A stretch of DNA of 64,000 nt, taken from the NCBI GenBank assembly GCA_016716265.1, contig JADJWQ010000001.1, positions 2,108,001 to 2,172,000 on the forward strand, given 5' to 3'. Under the pieces are notes generated by a model. It was not told where the DNA came from. It searched no databases and saw only the letters and a program-made list of their open reading frames with translations. Position numbers and translations under genes: made by a program. Shown here one piece after another: positions 40,406 to 49,654 of the stretch; position 1 is the stretch's first letter, and the number at the start of each line of letters is the position of its first letter. The DNA comes from Planctomycetota bacterium (GTDB lineage: Bacteria; Planctomycetota; UBA1135; UBA2386).

Positions 40406-41689
40406 GTGAGCAATCGCACTCCGTTCCCGAAGGTCTTCTGGGTCGCCAACCTCGTCGAGGTGCTCGAGCGGTTCGCGTACTACGGCATCTACTTCAGCTT
40501 CGGCATCTACCTGACGAAGCTCGGCTACTCGAAGGACCAGCTCGGCTTCGTGCAGACGCTGTTCCTGCTGCTGTCGTACTGCATCCCGGTCGTGTCGGGC
40601 ACGTTCGCGGACCGCTACGGCTTCAAGAGGGTGCTGATCGTCTCGTATCTCGCCTACCTGCCGTCGATCTCGCTGCTGATCCTGACGAAGTCGTTCTCCG
40701 GCATCGCATTGACGATGCTGACGATCGGGCTCGCCGCCGGCATCTTCAAACCGCTCGTCTCGGGCACCGTCCGCGCCGTCACCGACAAGACGAACACGTC
40801 GCTCGGCTTCGGCATCTTCTACGCGATGGTGAACATCGGCGGCTCGTTCGGCCCGATCGTGATGGGCAAGCTGCGCGCCATCGACTGGAACTACGCGTTC
40901 TACGCCGCGGCAGCCGCGATCGTCGTGATGCTGATCATCACGCTGCTGTTCTACGAGGAGCCGCCGCGCAAGCCCGAGGGCGAGAGCCTCGGCAAGAAGC
41001 TCGCGGAGATCGGCACGGTGCTCAAGGACGCGAAGTTCACGATCTTCCTCGCGCTGCTCGGCGCGTTCTTCTGGGTGCCGTTCTGGGCGTTCTTCAACCT
41101 GTGTGCGCTCTACGTCGACTCGAACCTGGACACGGCGGCGCTGTACGGGTCGATCCGGTCGGTGTTCGGCACCGGCGTCGCGAACTTCTTCTCCGAGGAG
41201 ACCGACGGCGTGCGCCGCGTGCTCGGCGAGACGATCTCGCACACCGGCTGGATCATCATGCTGCTGCAGATCCCGGTCAGCTACGTGTTCGAGCGCTTCA
41301 GGCCGATGCCCTCGTTCCTGTTCGGGCTCGCGGTCTGTTCGGCCGGCTTCGTCGTGATCGGCATGGCGAAGGCCGACAGCGCGTGGCTGGTGTTCCCGGG
41401 CATCGCGTTGTTCGCGATCGGCGAGATGATCTCCTCACCGCGCATCCAGGAGTACATCACCTGGCTCGCGCCCAAGGAGAAGGCCGGCCTGTACATGGGC
41501 ACGAACTTCCTCGCCGTCGCCGTCGGGGCGTTCAGCGGCGTGCTCTACACGAGCCTGTACGGCAGCTTCGGCAAGGGCGGGCATCCCGAGCACGTCTGGT
41601 ACGTGCTCGCCGGCCACATGGCGCTCGCGATCGTCGTGTTCACCGTGTTCCGCAAGGTCGCCGGCGACTTCCGGACGCACGAGGAGTGA
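40406..41689 (+). CDS. POT/PTR-like major facilitator transporter
   Basis: 427 residues with about twelve hydrophobic segments, GTG start. The first helix reads L-V-E-V-L-E-R-F-A-Y-Y-G-I, the ExxERFxYYG proton/peptide-coupling motif of the POT family, and A-A-G-I-F-K-P-L-V-S and F-Y-A-M-V-N-I-G match later POT motifs. POT proteins take up di- and tripeptides (or nitrate, in some cases) with protons. The substrate here is not clear; the C-terminal half is less typical. A cupin gene follows 126 bases later. Confidence 0.78.
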   Translation: MSNRTPFPKVFWVANLVEVLERFAYYGIYFSFGIYLTKLGYSKDQLGFVQTLFLLLSYCIPVVSGTFADRYGFKRVLIVSYLAYLPSISLLILTKSFSGIALTMLTIGLAAGIFKPLVSGTVRAVTDKTNTSLGFGIFYAMVNIGGSFGPIVMGKLRAIDWNYAFYAAAAAIVVMLIITLLFYEEPPRKPEGESLGKKLAEIGTVLKDAKFTIFLALLGAFFWVPFWAFFNLCALYVDSNLDTAALYGSIRSVFGTGVANFFSEETDGVRRVLGETISHTGWIIMLLQIPVSYVFERFRPMPSFLFGLAVCSAGFVVIGMAKADSAWLVFPGIALFAIGEMISSPRIQEYITWLAPKEKAGLYMGTNFLAVAVGAFSGVLYTSLYGSFGKGGHPEHVWYVLAGHMALAIVVFTVFRKVAGDFRTHEE

Positions 41690-41815
41690 GCGGGCGGCCC
41701 CTTCGCAGCTCACGGAACACGGTGCTCCGAACGACACCACCGGTGCGCGCCGGCGACGTGGGGCGCTCGGGCCGGGTGCTGGGGTCCGCAGGGTCGCTCG
41801 TCTACGGTCTGCCCC

Positions 41816-42328
41816 ATGACCGATGACCTCCCTCCGCAGATCGTCAACGTCGACGAGGCCGAGCTCCGCGAGCGCCGCGTCGGCCCGAGCTGGGGCGCCG
41901 CCTACCAGATCCTGACGCCGTCGATGCAACCGCGCGGCGGGCGGCTCGGCGTCAACCGCATCCGGCTCGCACCGCACAGCTCGGCAGTGCCGTTCCACAG
42001 CCACCGCCGCGAGGACGAGGTGTTCTTCGTGCTCGAGGGCCGCGGCGTGTTCCGCTACGGCGACCAGCCGCTGCGGGAGATCCGCGCTGGTGACTGCATC
42101 GCGTGCCCGGCGGGCACCGGCATCGCCCACCAGCTCGCCAATCCGTTCGACGACGAGCTCATCTACCTCGCGATCGGCCCGTTCGAGCCCGACGAGGTCT
42201 GCGAGTACCCCGACTCCGGCAAGGTGCTGGTCCGCGGCCTCGGTATCGTCGGCCGGCTGACGCGCACCGACTACCTGGACGGCGAGGGCGACCGGCCACG
42301 CGTGCTCGACCTGTGGGACGCGCGTTGA
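41816..42328 (+). CDS. Cupin-domain protein
   Basis: 170 residues. Cupin motif 1 has His61-x-His63-x4-Glu68 (P-F-H-S-H-R-R-E-D-E-V-F-F-V-L-E-G), and motif 2 has His105 (P-A-G-T-G-I-A-H-Q), so all four metal-binding residues are present. Possible roles are isomerase, epimerase or regulator. The family is too wide to name a substrate. Downstream of the POT-like transporter and convergent with the zinc-ribbon gene. Confidence 0.85.
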   Translation: MTDDLPPQIVNVDEAELRERRVGPSWGAAYQILTPSMQPRGGRLGVNRIRLAPHSSAVPFHSHRREDEVFFVLEGRGVFRYGDQPLREIRAGDCIACPAGTGIAHQLANPFDDELIYLAIGPFEPDEVCEYPDSGKVLVRGLGIVGRLTRTDYLDGEGDRPRVLDLWDAR

Positions 42329-42355
42329 CCGGCGCGGCACGGCCGGCCTCGCGTG

Positions 42356-42411
42356 GGTCGCCTCGGGACGGTCTCCTCGCGTCGGTCGCCTCGCGTCAGT
42401 CGCCTCGCACG
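42356..42411. repeat. 14-bp tandem repeat, four imperfect copies
   Basis: Units GGTCGCCTCGGGAC (42356), GGTCTCCTCGCGTC (42370), GGTCGCCTCGCGTC (42384) and AGTCGCCTCGCACG (42398). The last unit runs into the end of the zinc-ribbon gene and covers its stop codon. Confidence 0.75.
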
Positions 42412-42950
42412 CGCTCCAGCAGCTGCAGCAGGTGCCGCCGGCGCTGCTGGCAGAGCTCGTACGCCTTCTGGTAGCTCCCGGTCGCGCGCAGCGTGAAGGC
42501 GATCGCGATGGCGACCAGCACGACGGCGGAGAGCACGCCCCACCGAGCCTGCTCGTCGACGCCATGAGCGCCGGCACGGCGCCCGATCAGCCAGAACGCG
42601 ACGACGCCGAGCGCCACGATCAGCGCGATCGCGAGCTGCAGGCCCTTCCGCACGCGCACCGGCGACATCGGCGCGCCGCCCCGCCGCGACCCCCAGCCGC
42701 GGCGCCGCGCGACGCTCTCCCACTGCCGATCGAGCTGCGCGATCTCCCGCTGGATCCGGATCGCATCGACCTGCGACCGCAGCGCACGCTGGTCGGCCCG
42801 CAGCTCCTCGAGCACCTCGGTGAACCACTCGCCGCCCTGCCCGACGACGCGCAGCCGCACCCCGCAGTGCCCGCAGGAGAGCTGGCGCGCCGATGCGTCC
42901 GCCTGCAGCGGCGCACCGCAGTTGCTGCAGCGGAGCGAGAGGGTCTCCAT
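42396..42950 (-). CDS. Zinc-ribbon membrane protein
   Basis: 184 residues from ATG 42950. The N-terminus carries a zinc ribbon, C-S-N-C-G (8-12) and C-G-H-C-G (26-30). A charged helix with coiled-coil character (residues 45-75) and two hydrophobic segments (about 107-123 and 137-153) follow. It is likely a cytoplasmic zinc ribbon on an inner-membrane anchor; the partner is unknown. Same strand as, and downstream of, the Uma2 gene. Confidence 0.65.
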   Translation of the reverse strand: METLSLRCSNCGAPLQADASARQLSCGHCGVRLRVVGQGGEWFTEVLEELRADQRALRSQVDAIRIQREIAQLDRQWESVARRRGWGSRRGGAPMSPVRVRKGLQLAIALIVALGVVAFWLIGRRAGAHGVDEQARWGVLSAVVLVAIAIAFTLRATGSYQKAYELCQQRRRHLLQLLERVRGD

Positions 42951-43014
42951 GGCGGCACAGGTTCCCGGACCGGCGGCGAGAATTCCAACCCGGTTCCGTC
43001 GCTCCGCGCCTCCC

Positions 43015-43608
43015 TCACTCCCGCCGCAGCGACTCGCGCCAGGCGCGGACGGCGCGGCTCTGGTTCGTGTCGGTGAGGAAGGTCGCGAGCTTCGCGAGGT
43101 CGAGGGTCGGCAGCAATTCGCTGTGCGGGATCTCGACGTAGTGCTCGCCGCGCAGGGCGTGCACGTGGATCCGGCCGTCGATCCAGATCCAGACCTCGGG
43201 GACGCCGAGGCCGCGGTGGACCTCCAGCTTGTCGATGCCGCCACGGCTCCATTGCACCTCGATCGCGAAGTCGGGGCGCTCGGGCGGCTCCGCGCCGAGC
43301 ACGTAGCACTCGTCGGGTTCGACGCCGCGCGCCTTCGGGCGGCTGCGGATCGTCCACGAGCCACAGCCGTTCAGCTCGACGTCCGTCTCGTCCGCCCAGG
43401 CCTCGACCAGCCGCCCGATCAGCGTCTTCAGAACCTCGTGATCGAGCGACGGGCTCATCAGCTCCAACGTCCCTTCCAGATACGTGATCCGCAGACCTGC
43501 CCACTCGCCGCGGATCTCCAGGAGCCGCTCGTAGTCGGCCCACGTGGCGCCGCGCAACACGATGCGGTGGTCCACGGAGCTCGAGAGGTCGGTGTTCAGC
43601 GTCGTCAC
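43015..43608 (-). CDS. Uma2 family (PD-(D/E)XK nuclease fold) protein
   Basis: 197 residues. The family's E-P-D-E-C-Y-V-L-G...R-P-D-F-A-I-E-V-Q-W-S-x-G-G-I-D-K-L-E-V-H-R-G-L-G-V-P-E-V-W-I-W pattern carries the predicted nuclease residues: Asp113 (P-D-F), Glu117 (I-E-V) and Lys126 (D-K-L-E). Uma2/DUF820 proteins are common in multicopy in Cyanobacteria and Planctomycetota; function is unproven. It sits alone between the zinc-ribbon gene and the glycosyltransferase. Confidence 0.88.
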   Translation of the reverse strand: MTTLNTDLSSSVDHRIVLRGATWADYERLLEIRGEWAGLRITYLEGTLELMSPSLDHEVLKTLIGRLVEAWADETDVELNGCGSWTIRSRPKARGVEPDECYVLGAEPPERPDFAIEVQWSRGGIDKLEVHRGLGVPEVWIWIDGRIHVHALRGEHYVEIPHSELLPTLDLAKLATFLTDTNQSRAVRAWRESLRRE

Positions 43609-43674
43609 CTCGAAGAAGGTACCGGACTGCCGGATCGGTGCAGGATCGTCCGGGAATCCGTTCGACAGGGCACC

Positions 43675-46600
43675 TTACCCCGGCCCGCCGAGCACGGCGC
43701 GGATCGCCGCGTGGAAGCCCCGGCTGCCGGCCGCGGGCTCGAGGTGCTCGCCGAACCAGGCGAGCGCGGCGTCCGCACGGCGTCCGCGCAGCTCGCCATC
43801 GCCAGCCAGACGCGCGATCGCCGATGCGAGCGCGGCGACGTTGCCGGGCGGTACGAGCGACACCGCGGCCAGACCCTCGAGCACCTCAACGACCGGTGGG
43901 ATCGCCGTCGCGACGAGCGGACGCCCGGCGGCCGCGGCGAGCACCACGCCGGTCGGCACGCCGGCGCCACTGTGGTGCACGCCGCTCCAGACGACGAGAT
44001 CGGCGCGCGCGAGGAGCTCGCGGTCGGTCAGCCAGGAGCGTTCGCCGTGCTCCACGAAGCGACCGCCGAGGCCATGCTGCTCGACCGCGTCGCGGAACGT
44101 GGCCCAGTTCTCCAGCTCGCGATCCGAGTCGCGCGGCGCGCCGACCACGTCGACCTGCACGTCGAGCCGCTGGGCGACGAGCTGTGCGACAGCGGCCACC
44201 AGCGTGCGCCCGTCGCTGCGGGCCCAGGTCGGCCACACGACGAGCAGGCGCGGCGCGTCGAGACGGCCGCGGCCGTTGGCCCGCGGCACGTCCAGTCGGT
44301 CGTGCAGCGGCGGGCGGCGGACCAGCTCGGCCGGGTCGGAGCCCGCGAGCGCGCGACGCAGCGGTTCGAGCACCGCGTCGCTGTCCGTCGCGACGATCGC
44401 CGCGTCGGCGAGGATCCGCTCGGCCACCGCGGCATCGAGCGATCGGTCGGCAGCGGAGTGTCCGGACAGCACCAGCGCGAACTCGACCCCCGCCAATCGC
44501 CGCGCGGCCCACACCTGCAACGCCGACGCATCGAGGCCGTGCGCGATGCACAGCCCGGCACCCCAGGTCTTCGCCTGCCGGGCGAAGCGGAAGCAACGGC
44601 CGAGGAACGGATGCCCGGCACCGACCGCCTCGCGGAGGTCGCGCACCGCCGTCGGCACCCGCCGCGCGAAATAGCGCTCGTCGGCGCGCGCCAATGACGC
44701 GCGCTCGGTCAACACACTGCCGCGGCGCAGGACGTTGCGCTCGGCGTCGCCGAGCACCGCCCGGTCGAACGCACCCCACGCGACGAACCGCACGTCGAAT
44801 CCGGCGGCCGCGAGCGTCGCGGCCTCGAGAGCGACCGGCGCGCCCGGCTGCGACACCGAGGAGGCCGCCGCGACGACGATCCGCTGCCGCGCGCGGCCAG
44901 CCGGGCTCGTCAGGCGACCGGCGTGCGCGAGGCTCCGGCGCACGCGGACGGCGAGCCGCGCGAGCACGTCGTCGAGCGTCTTGAAGATCCGCAGGACCGG
45001 CGACCAGTCGAGCCACGAATGGCCGAGTCGCCAGGCCGGGGAATTGCGCAGCCAGACGTTCTCACGCCGCTCCGCTTCGATGCGCGCGCGCAACCGCGCC
45101 GCGACGTGACCGGCGACGCGACGCGCATCGCTCTCGCGCCGCTCGGCGAGCATCCGCTCCGCGTCCAGGGCGACGACGCGCTCCTCGAGCGCGGCACGGC
45201 GCACCTGCAGCTCGCGATGCTCGGCGACGAGCCGGTCGAGCTGCGCAGCGAGGTCGGCGCGCGCGGCCGACTCTCGCTCGTGCTCGCCGCGGAGCGTACC
45301 GAGCTCCGCCTCCAAGCGACCGATGTCGCGCCGCGCCTGCTCCTCCTGCCGGGTGAGCGCGGCGAGCTCCGCCGTCCGCGCCGCGAGCTGGCCGCGCGCC
45401 TCGTCCGCCTCGGCACGCGCTCGTCCGAAATCGGCATCCCTGGCGTCGAGGCGATCCGCGAGCTCGCGCTGCACGCGCTCCGCGTGCGCGCGGTCGGCGT
45501 CGCCGCGACGGCGCTCCTCCTGCAGTGCGCTCTGGGCCTGCTGGAGCTCCGCGCCCTGTGCGCGCCGCGCGGCGACGGCATCGTCCGCACGCTCGCGCAG
45601 CCGTGCACGGTCCTCCGCGACGCGTTCGAGCTCCTGCTCGAGGTCGCGAGAACGCTCCCCGAGCCGGTGGGCGACATCGCGCGCCAGCGGCAACCGCGCA
45701 CCCTGCTCCGCGAGCCACGGCAGGCGCCATGGGTCGACGGCGACCCGCTCCGCGATCCGATCGAAGGACTTGCGCCGCAAGGCCTCGGCAGCCAGCGCGT
45801 CGACCGGGGCGGCCGCCGGGTCGAGGACCGGAGCGCCACCGGTGCCGAGCGCGCTGGCGAGCGCGGTCGCGTAGAGAACAGCGCCGTCGGTCTCGCCGTG
45901 GTGCAGCACGTCGCGGCGCAGCAGCTCGCTCAGTGCCGTGGCAGCTGCCGTCGGCCCGTGCTCCCGAGCCTGTCGCTGCAGCCAATGCCTGAGCACGGTA
46001 TCGACGACGCGGTTGACCTCGAGCACGTAGTCGCCGCGCCCACCCTCGCGGAACCACACGGTGTTCGAGTCATGGAAGCGGTATCCCAGCAGGGAGTCCG
46101 GCACGTAGCGCAGCCGGTCCTCGACCGCGGCGACCAGGAACAGCTGCCAGTCGACGCAGTACTTCAGCGACCGCGCAGCCGGCATGTGCTGTCGCAGGTA
46201 GTCGGTGCGGAACACCATGTTCGAGCTGGTCGCGAGCACGTTGTGTCGCAGCAGCGTGCCGAACGAGGTCCAGTCCGAATCGCGCTCGAATCCGGCCGTG
46301 ATGCCGGCGAACCAACGGAGCCAGTGGAAGGCCTGTGGTCCGTCCTCGACCAGACAGGCATTGTCGCTGGTGAGCACCGCGCCCTGCGCGTCGATCAAGT
46401 CGAAGCCGGTGGCGACGAGACCGGCCTCGGGATCGCCGTCGAGCACCGCGAGCGTGCGCTCCAGCCGTTCGGGGTGGAACAGATCGTCGGAGTTCAGCAG
46501 CGCGACGTACGGCGTGTCGATCGTCGCGAGCGCCGCGAGCACGCTCGAGCCGAGCCCGAGGTTCGTCTCGTTGACGCGCACCTCGAGCCGCGGATCGCGG

Positions 46601-48642
46601 ATCGCGCGGGCCGCGTCGACCGTGCCGTCCGGGCTGCGATCGTCGTTGACGAGGACGCGCACCTGCGCGAGCGTCTGCGACAGGCAGCTCTTGACGGCGT
46701 CCGCCACGAACCGTTCGTGACGGTACGACGGGATCAGCACCGTCATCCGCACGTCGTCGGCCGACGGCGCGCGCTGCCGGTAGCGGCGCTTCGGGAAGCC
46801 GTCGCGGGACAGCGGCGCGTGCAGTCCGAGCTCCGCGATCGCCCCCCGCAGCGGCGTGTGCGGGTGCGCATCGAGGAACGTCCGGTCGGCGGCGAGCACG
46901 GCATCGTGCCACCTGCGGTCGCGGTAGATGCGCCGCACGACGTCGTAGCTGTGCACGCCGCGCGACCGCCTCGCGCATTCGACCGCCAGCATGCGCAGCA
47001 CGAGCTCCTCGCGCGCCCGGCCGAGGAACCCGCGCCGCCGGGTCTCGCGCTCCAGCCACGCGGCGGTCGCCGCGTCGTCGCCGCGACGCCACAGCTCGGC
47101 GAGCACGATCTCCGCACGCGGGCCGCGGAACAGCGGGTCGTCGATCGTCGGCATGCCGAGCGGCGTCCCGGCGGTCTCGCCGCCGCCGCGCTCGTGCAGC
47201 TCGGCGAGGAGTGCGAGCACCATGGCGCGCAGCCGCTGCAGGGCGTGCCAGTCCGGCGAGCTCCAATCGCGGGGGCCATCGCAGAATGCCCGCACCAGCA
47301 CGCTCTCGACGTAGCGCAGGTCGTCGGAGCGGAGCCCGAGGAGCGTCGGACGGCCGTCATCGCCGAGTGCGAACGTCGTCGCCACCGGCGCGGTGTCGCG
47401 CAGCCACCACGCCTCGAACCAGTTGTCGGGGCCGAGCAGGACCGACGGCTGTTCGACCGCGGGCAGCGACGGCGCGGGCACGCGCCCCGCCGCGATCCGC
47501 AATGCCGTCTCCTCCCGCTCGGCGACCGCAGCCGCGGCGTGCCGTGCGTCGACGCGCGCACGCGCCTCGCGCGCGAGTCGGCTGCCGACCTCCGGACGCC
47601 GCAGCAGACGCACGAGCTCGGCGGCTGCGACATCGGCATCGTTGCACAATGCACCATCGATGCCCGGCCGGACCATCTCCGCCGCGCCGGCAGACTCACT
47701 GGCGAGCAGCGGCACGCCAATGGCCATCGGCACCAGCAGCTCGTCGAGCTCGGCGGTCGGCCGCCCGCCCCAGACGACCGCCGCGACGGCACCGCGGATC
47801 GCGCGCGCCAACCCGCGACCGCCCGCCCGCGGGGCGGGGTCGAGTCGGCCCGCGAGCTGCCCGCCGAACAGCTCGGCGACTGCACCGGAGCCGTCGCGGA
47901 GCGGCACGACCGTCGCGCGCAGCTCCGGCTCGGCGCTGAACGCACGAACGAGGATCCGACCCAGCGCCGCGAGCTCGCCGCCGTCGCACGCGCGCAGCAA
48001 CACGGCGATGCGCCGTCCGGATCCATGCGCGTCGACCGACTCGCGCCAATGCGGATCGGCGATCGGCGGCACGACGAAGATCGGCCCTGCGGGCTGCGGC
48101 CGCCGCGAACCGAGCTCGCGCGCGAACCAGTCCGACGCGACGATCGCGCCACGCGCCTCGCGTAGCAGCCGCGCCAGTGCAGCCCGCGCCAGCCAGCCGC
48201 CGGCCGTCGCCAGGCCCGCCGGCGTGCAGAGTTCGCGGTCGTCCTCGACCCGGACGACGACCGGCAGACCCTGTGCCGCGGCGAGCAGCCCGGCGACCGC
48301 GTCGGACGATCCGCACTCGACGACGTCGAACGCGGCCCCCGCCGCGAGGACAGCGCGCAAGCCGCCGGCGACGTCGCGGCCGTCGCGCACCGCAGCCGCG
48401 AACGCGCCGAGACCGTCGGTCGCCGCGAGCCGCCGGCGCAGCGCGTCGTCGCGGTGGTGCCGGGTCACCGTGATCCGGTCGTCGCGCAACGTCAGCGCGC
48501 GCGGCTCGGCGCTGCCCGCGAACACGTGGACGTCGTGACCGCGCTCGGCGAGCGCACGGGCGCGGAGCCACGTACGCGTCCCGGCGTCGTCCCCGAGTCC
48601 CGTCTCCGGTGGGAACGCATGCGTCAGCAGCGCGATCTTCAT
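43675..48642 (-). CDS. Multidomain glycosyltransferase (GT4-GT2-coiled coil-GT4)
   Basis: 1655 residues from ATG 48642. Residues 1-400 resemble a GT4 enzyme (A-L-L-T-H-A-F-P-P-E-T-G-L-G-D, and L-L-A-S-E-S-A-G-A-A-E-M-V near 350). A GT2 domain starts at Met633 (M-T-V-L-I-P-S-Y-R-H-E-R-F) with the D-D-R-S and L-N-S-D-D-L-F motifs that bind the nucleotide-sugar. A long charged coiled coil occupies about 990-1190. Residues 1220-1655 form a second GT4-like part with a G-V-P-T-G-V-V-L-A-A-A-A-G-R-P-L-V-A-T-A acceptor/nucleotide region. It probably makes a surface polysaccharide or glycoprotein in one chain. No other polysaccharide genes are adjacent. Confidence 0.78.
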   Translation of the reverse strand: MKIALLTHAFPPETGLGDDAGTRTWLRARALAERGHDVHVFAGSAEPRALTLRDDRITVTRHHRDDALRRRLAATDGLGAFAAAVRDGRDVAGGLRAVLAAGAAFDVVECGSSDAVAGLLAAAQGLPVVVRVEDDRELCTPAGLATAGGWLARAALARLLREARGAIVASDWFARELGSRRPQPAGPIFVVPPIADPHWRESVDAHGSGRRIAVLLRACDGGELAALGRILVRAFSAEPELRATVVPLRDGSGAVAELFGGQLAGRLDPAPRAGGRGLARAIRGAVAAVVWGGRPTAELDELLVPMAIGVPLLASESAGAAEMVRPGIDGALCNDADVAAAELVRLLRRPEVGSRLAREARARVDARHAAAAVAEREETALRIAAGRVPAPSLPAVEQPSVLLGPDNWFEAWWLRDTAPVATTFALGDDGRPTLLGLRSDDLRYVESVLVRAFCDGPRDWSSPDWHALQRLRAMVLALLAELHERGGGETAGTPLGMPTIDDPLFRGPRAEIVLAELWRRGDDAATAAWLERETRRRGFLGRAREELVLRMLAVECARRSRGVHSYDVVRRIYRDRRWHDAVLAADRTFLDAHPHTPLRGAIAELGLHAPLSRDGFPKRRYRQRAPSADDVRMTVLIPSYRHERFVADAVKSCLSQTLAQVRVLVNDDRSPDGTVDAARAIRDPRLEVRVNETNLGLGSSVLAALATIDTPYVALLNSDDLFHPERLERTLAVLDGDPEAGLVATGFDLIDAQGAVLTSDNACLVEDGPQAFHWLRWFAGITAGFERDSDWTSFGTLLRHNVLATSSNMVFRTDYLRQHMPAARSLKYCVDWQLFLVAAVEDRLRYVPDSLLGYRFHDSNTVWFREGGRGDYVLEVNRVVDTVLRHWLQRQAREHGPTAAATALSELLRRDVLHHGETDGAVLYATALASALGTGGAPVLDPAAAPVDALAAEALRRKSFDRIAERVAVDPWRLPWLAEQGARLPLARDVAHRLGERSRDLEQELERVAEDRARLRERADDAVAARRAQGAELQQAQSALQEERRRGDADRAHAERVQRELADRLDARDADFGRARAEADEARGQLAARTAELAALTRQEEQARRDIGRLEAELGTLRGEHERESAARADLAAQLDRLVAEHRELQVRRAALEERVVALDAERMLAERRESDARRVAGHVAARLRARIEAERRENVWLRNSPAWRLGHSWLDWSPVLRIFKTLDDVLARLAVRVRRSLAHAGRLTSPAGRARQRIVVAAASSVSQPGAPVALEAATLAAAGFDVRFVAWGAFDRAVLGDAERNVLRRGSVLTERASLARADERYFARRVPTAVRDLREAVGAGHPFLGRCFRFARQAKTWGAGLCIAHGLDASALQVWAARRLAGVEFALVLSGHSAADRSLDAAVAERILADAAIVATDSDAVLEPLRRALAGSDPAELVRRPPLHDRLDVPRANGRGRLDAPRLLVVWPTWARSDGRTLVAAVAQLVAQRLDVQVDVVGAPRDSDRELENWATFRDAVEQHGLGGRFVEHGERSWLTDRELLARADLVVWSGVHHSGAGVPTGVVLAAAAGRPLVATAIPPVVEVLEGLAAVSLVPPGNVAALASAIARLAGDGELRGRRADAALAWFGEHLEPAAGSRGFHAAIRAVLGGPG

Positions 48643-48730
48643 GGGTGGGGAGGCACACACAAGCTAGCCGCAGACCGCCGCGGACCGCCACTCCCGGCGA
48701 CGCAACTCGGGATGCTGACGGCCGATCGGT

Positions 48731-49654
48731 TCAGCGGTCGGACGCCCTGGGCGCGTCGCGCGAATCGCGACCGCCGCCCAGCGCCGCGCGCAGCGCCGCG
48801 ACGTGCTCCGGCGTCGTGCCGCAGCAGCCGCCGACGATCCGCGCGCCGGCGGCGACGAGTTCCAGCGCGTGCGCGGCGAACACCGAAGGCCCGAGCGGGT
48901 GGAGGCCCGAGGTCGGCTCGGGGGTGCCGGCGTTCGGCTCGACGAGCACCGGCAGGCCGCTCTCGTCGGCGAGCTGCCGCACGACCGGCGCGAGCTCCGC
49001 GGGGCCGAGCCGGCGACCGCAGTTCGCACCGACGAGGTCGACGCCGGCGGCGACCGCTGCGCGCACCGCGGTCGCGACGTCGACGCCCATCATCGTGCGG
49101 ATCTCGCCGCGCCGCGTGAGGTCGAACGCGAAGCTCGCGCCGACGAACGAACCGCCCGCGGCGCGCAGCGCCGCGACCGCCGCGGCGAGCTCGTCGAGCG
49201 CCGTGACCGTCTCGAGCAGCAGCAGGTCGGCACCGCCGGCGAGCAACGCGCGCGCCTGGCGCTCGAAGCCGGCGCGCACCGCATCCGGGTCGGCGTCGCC
49301 GAGCGGGGCGAGCACGCGACCACACGGTCCGAGGCTGCCGATCACCCAGCGCTCGTCGCCCGCGGCGCCGCGCGCGAGCTCGGCCGCGCGGCGATTCAGC
49401 TCCTCGCAGGCGGCGTCGAGCCCGTGCAAGGCGAGGCGCATGGGATGACCGCCGAAGCTGTCGGTCGTGAGCAGCTGCGCACCGGCCGCCGCGTACGCAT
49501 CGTGCACGGCGCGCACGTCGGCCGGACGCTCGCGGTTCCACAGCTCCGGGCACTCGCCGAGCCGGAAGCCGCGCCGCATCAGCTCGGTGCCGATGCCGCC
49601 GTCCGCGAGCAGCACCGCGCCGCCGGCGAGCGCATGACGCAGGTCGTCACGCAT
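48731..49654 (-). CDS. Homocysteine S-methyltransferase family protein
   Basis: 307 residues, full-length Hcy-binding domain. The zinc ligands are Cys212 (A-N-C-G), Cys277 and Cys278 (G-G-C-C-G-T-T-P), and the start A-D-G-G-I-G-T-E-L is typical. The family transfers a methyl group to homocysteine to give methionine (or to a similar thiol). It is the last gene of the corrinoid operon and overlaps the UroD-type gene by 8 bases, so a methylated corrinoid is the likely donor. Followed by the glycosyltransferase 88 bases on. Confidence 0.88.
   Translation of the reverse strand: MRDDLRHALAGGAVLLADGGIGTELMRRGFRLGECPELWNRERPADVRAVHDAYAAAGAQLLTTDSFGGHPMRLALHGLDAACEELNRRAAELARGAAGDERWVIGSLGPCGRVLAPLGDADPDAVRAGFERQARALLAGGADLLLLETVTALDELAAAVAALRAAGGSFVGASFAFDLTRRGEIRTMMGVDVATAVRAAVAAGVDLVGANCGRRLGPAELAPVVRQLADESGLPVLVEPNAGTPEPTSGLHPLGPSVFAAHALELVAAGARIVGGCCGTTPEHVAALRAALGGGRDSRDAPRASDR

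Noticed and set aside
44923..48165. A 1080-codon plus-strand frame antisense to the glycosyltransferase
   Set aside because: Same antisense effect; no domain is recognisable and the opposite frame carries GT2 and GT4 motifs.
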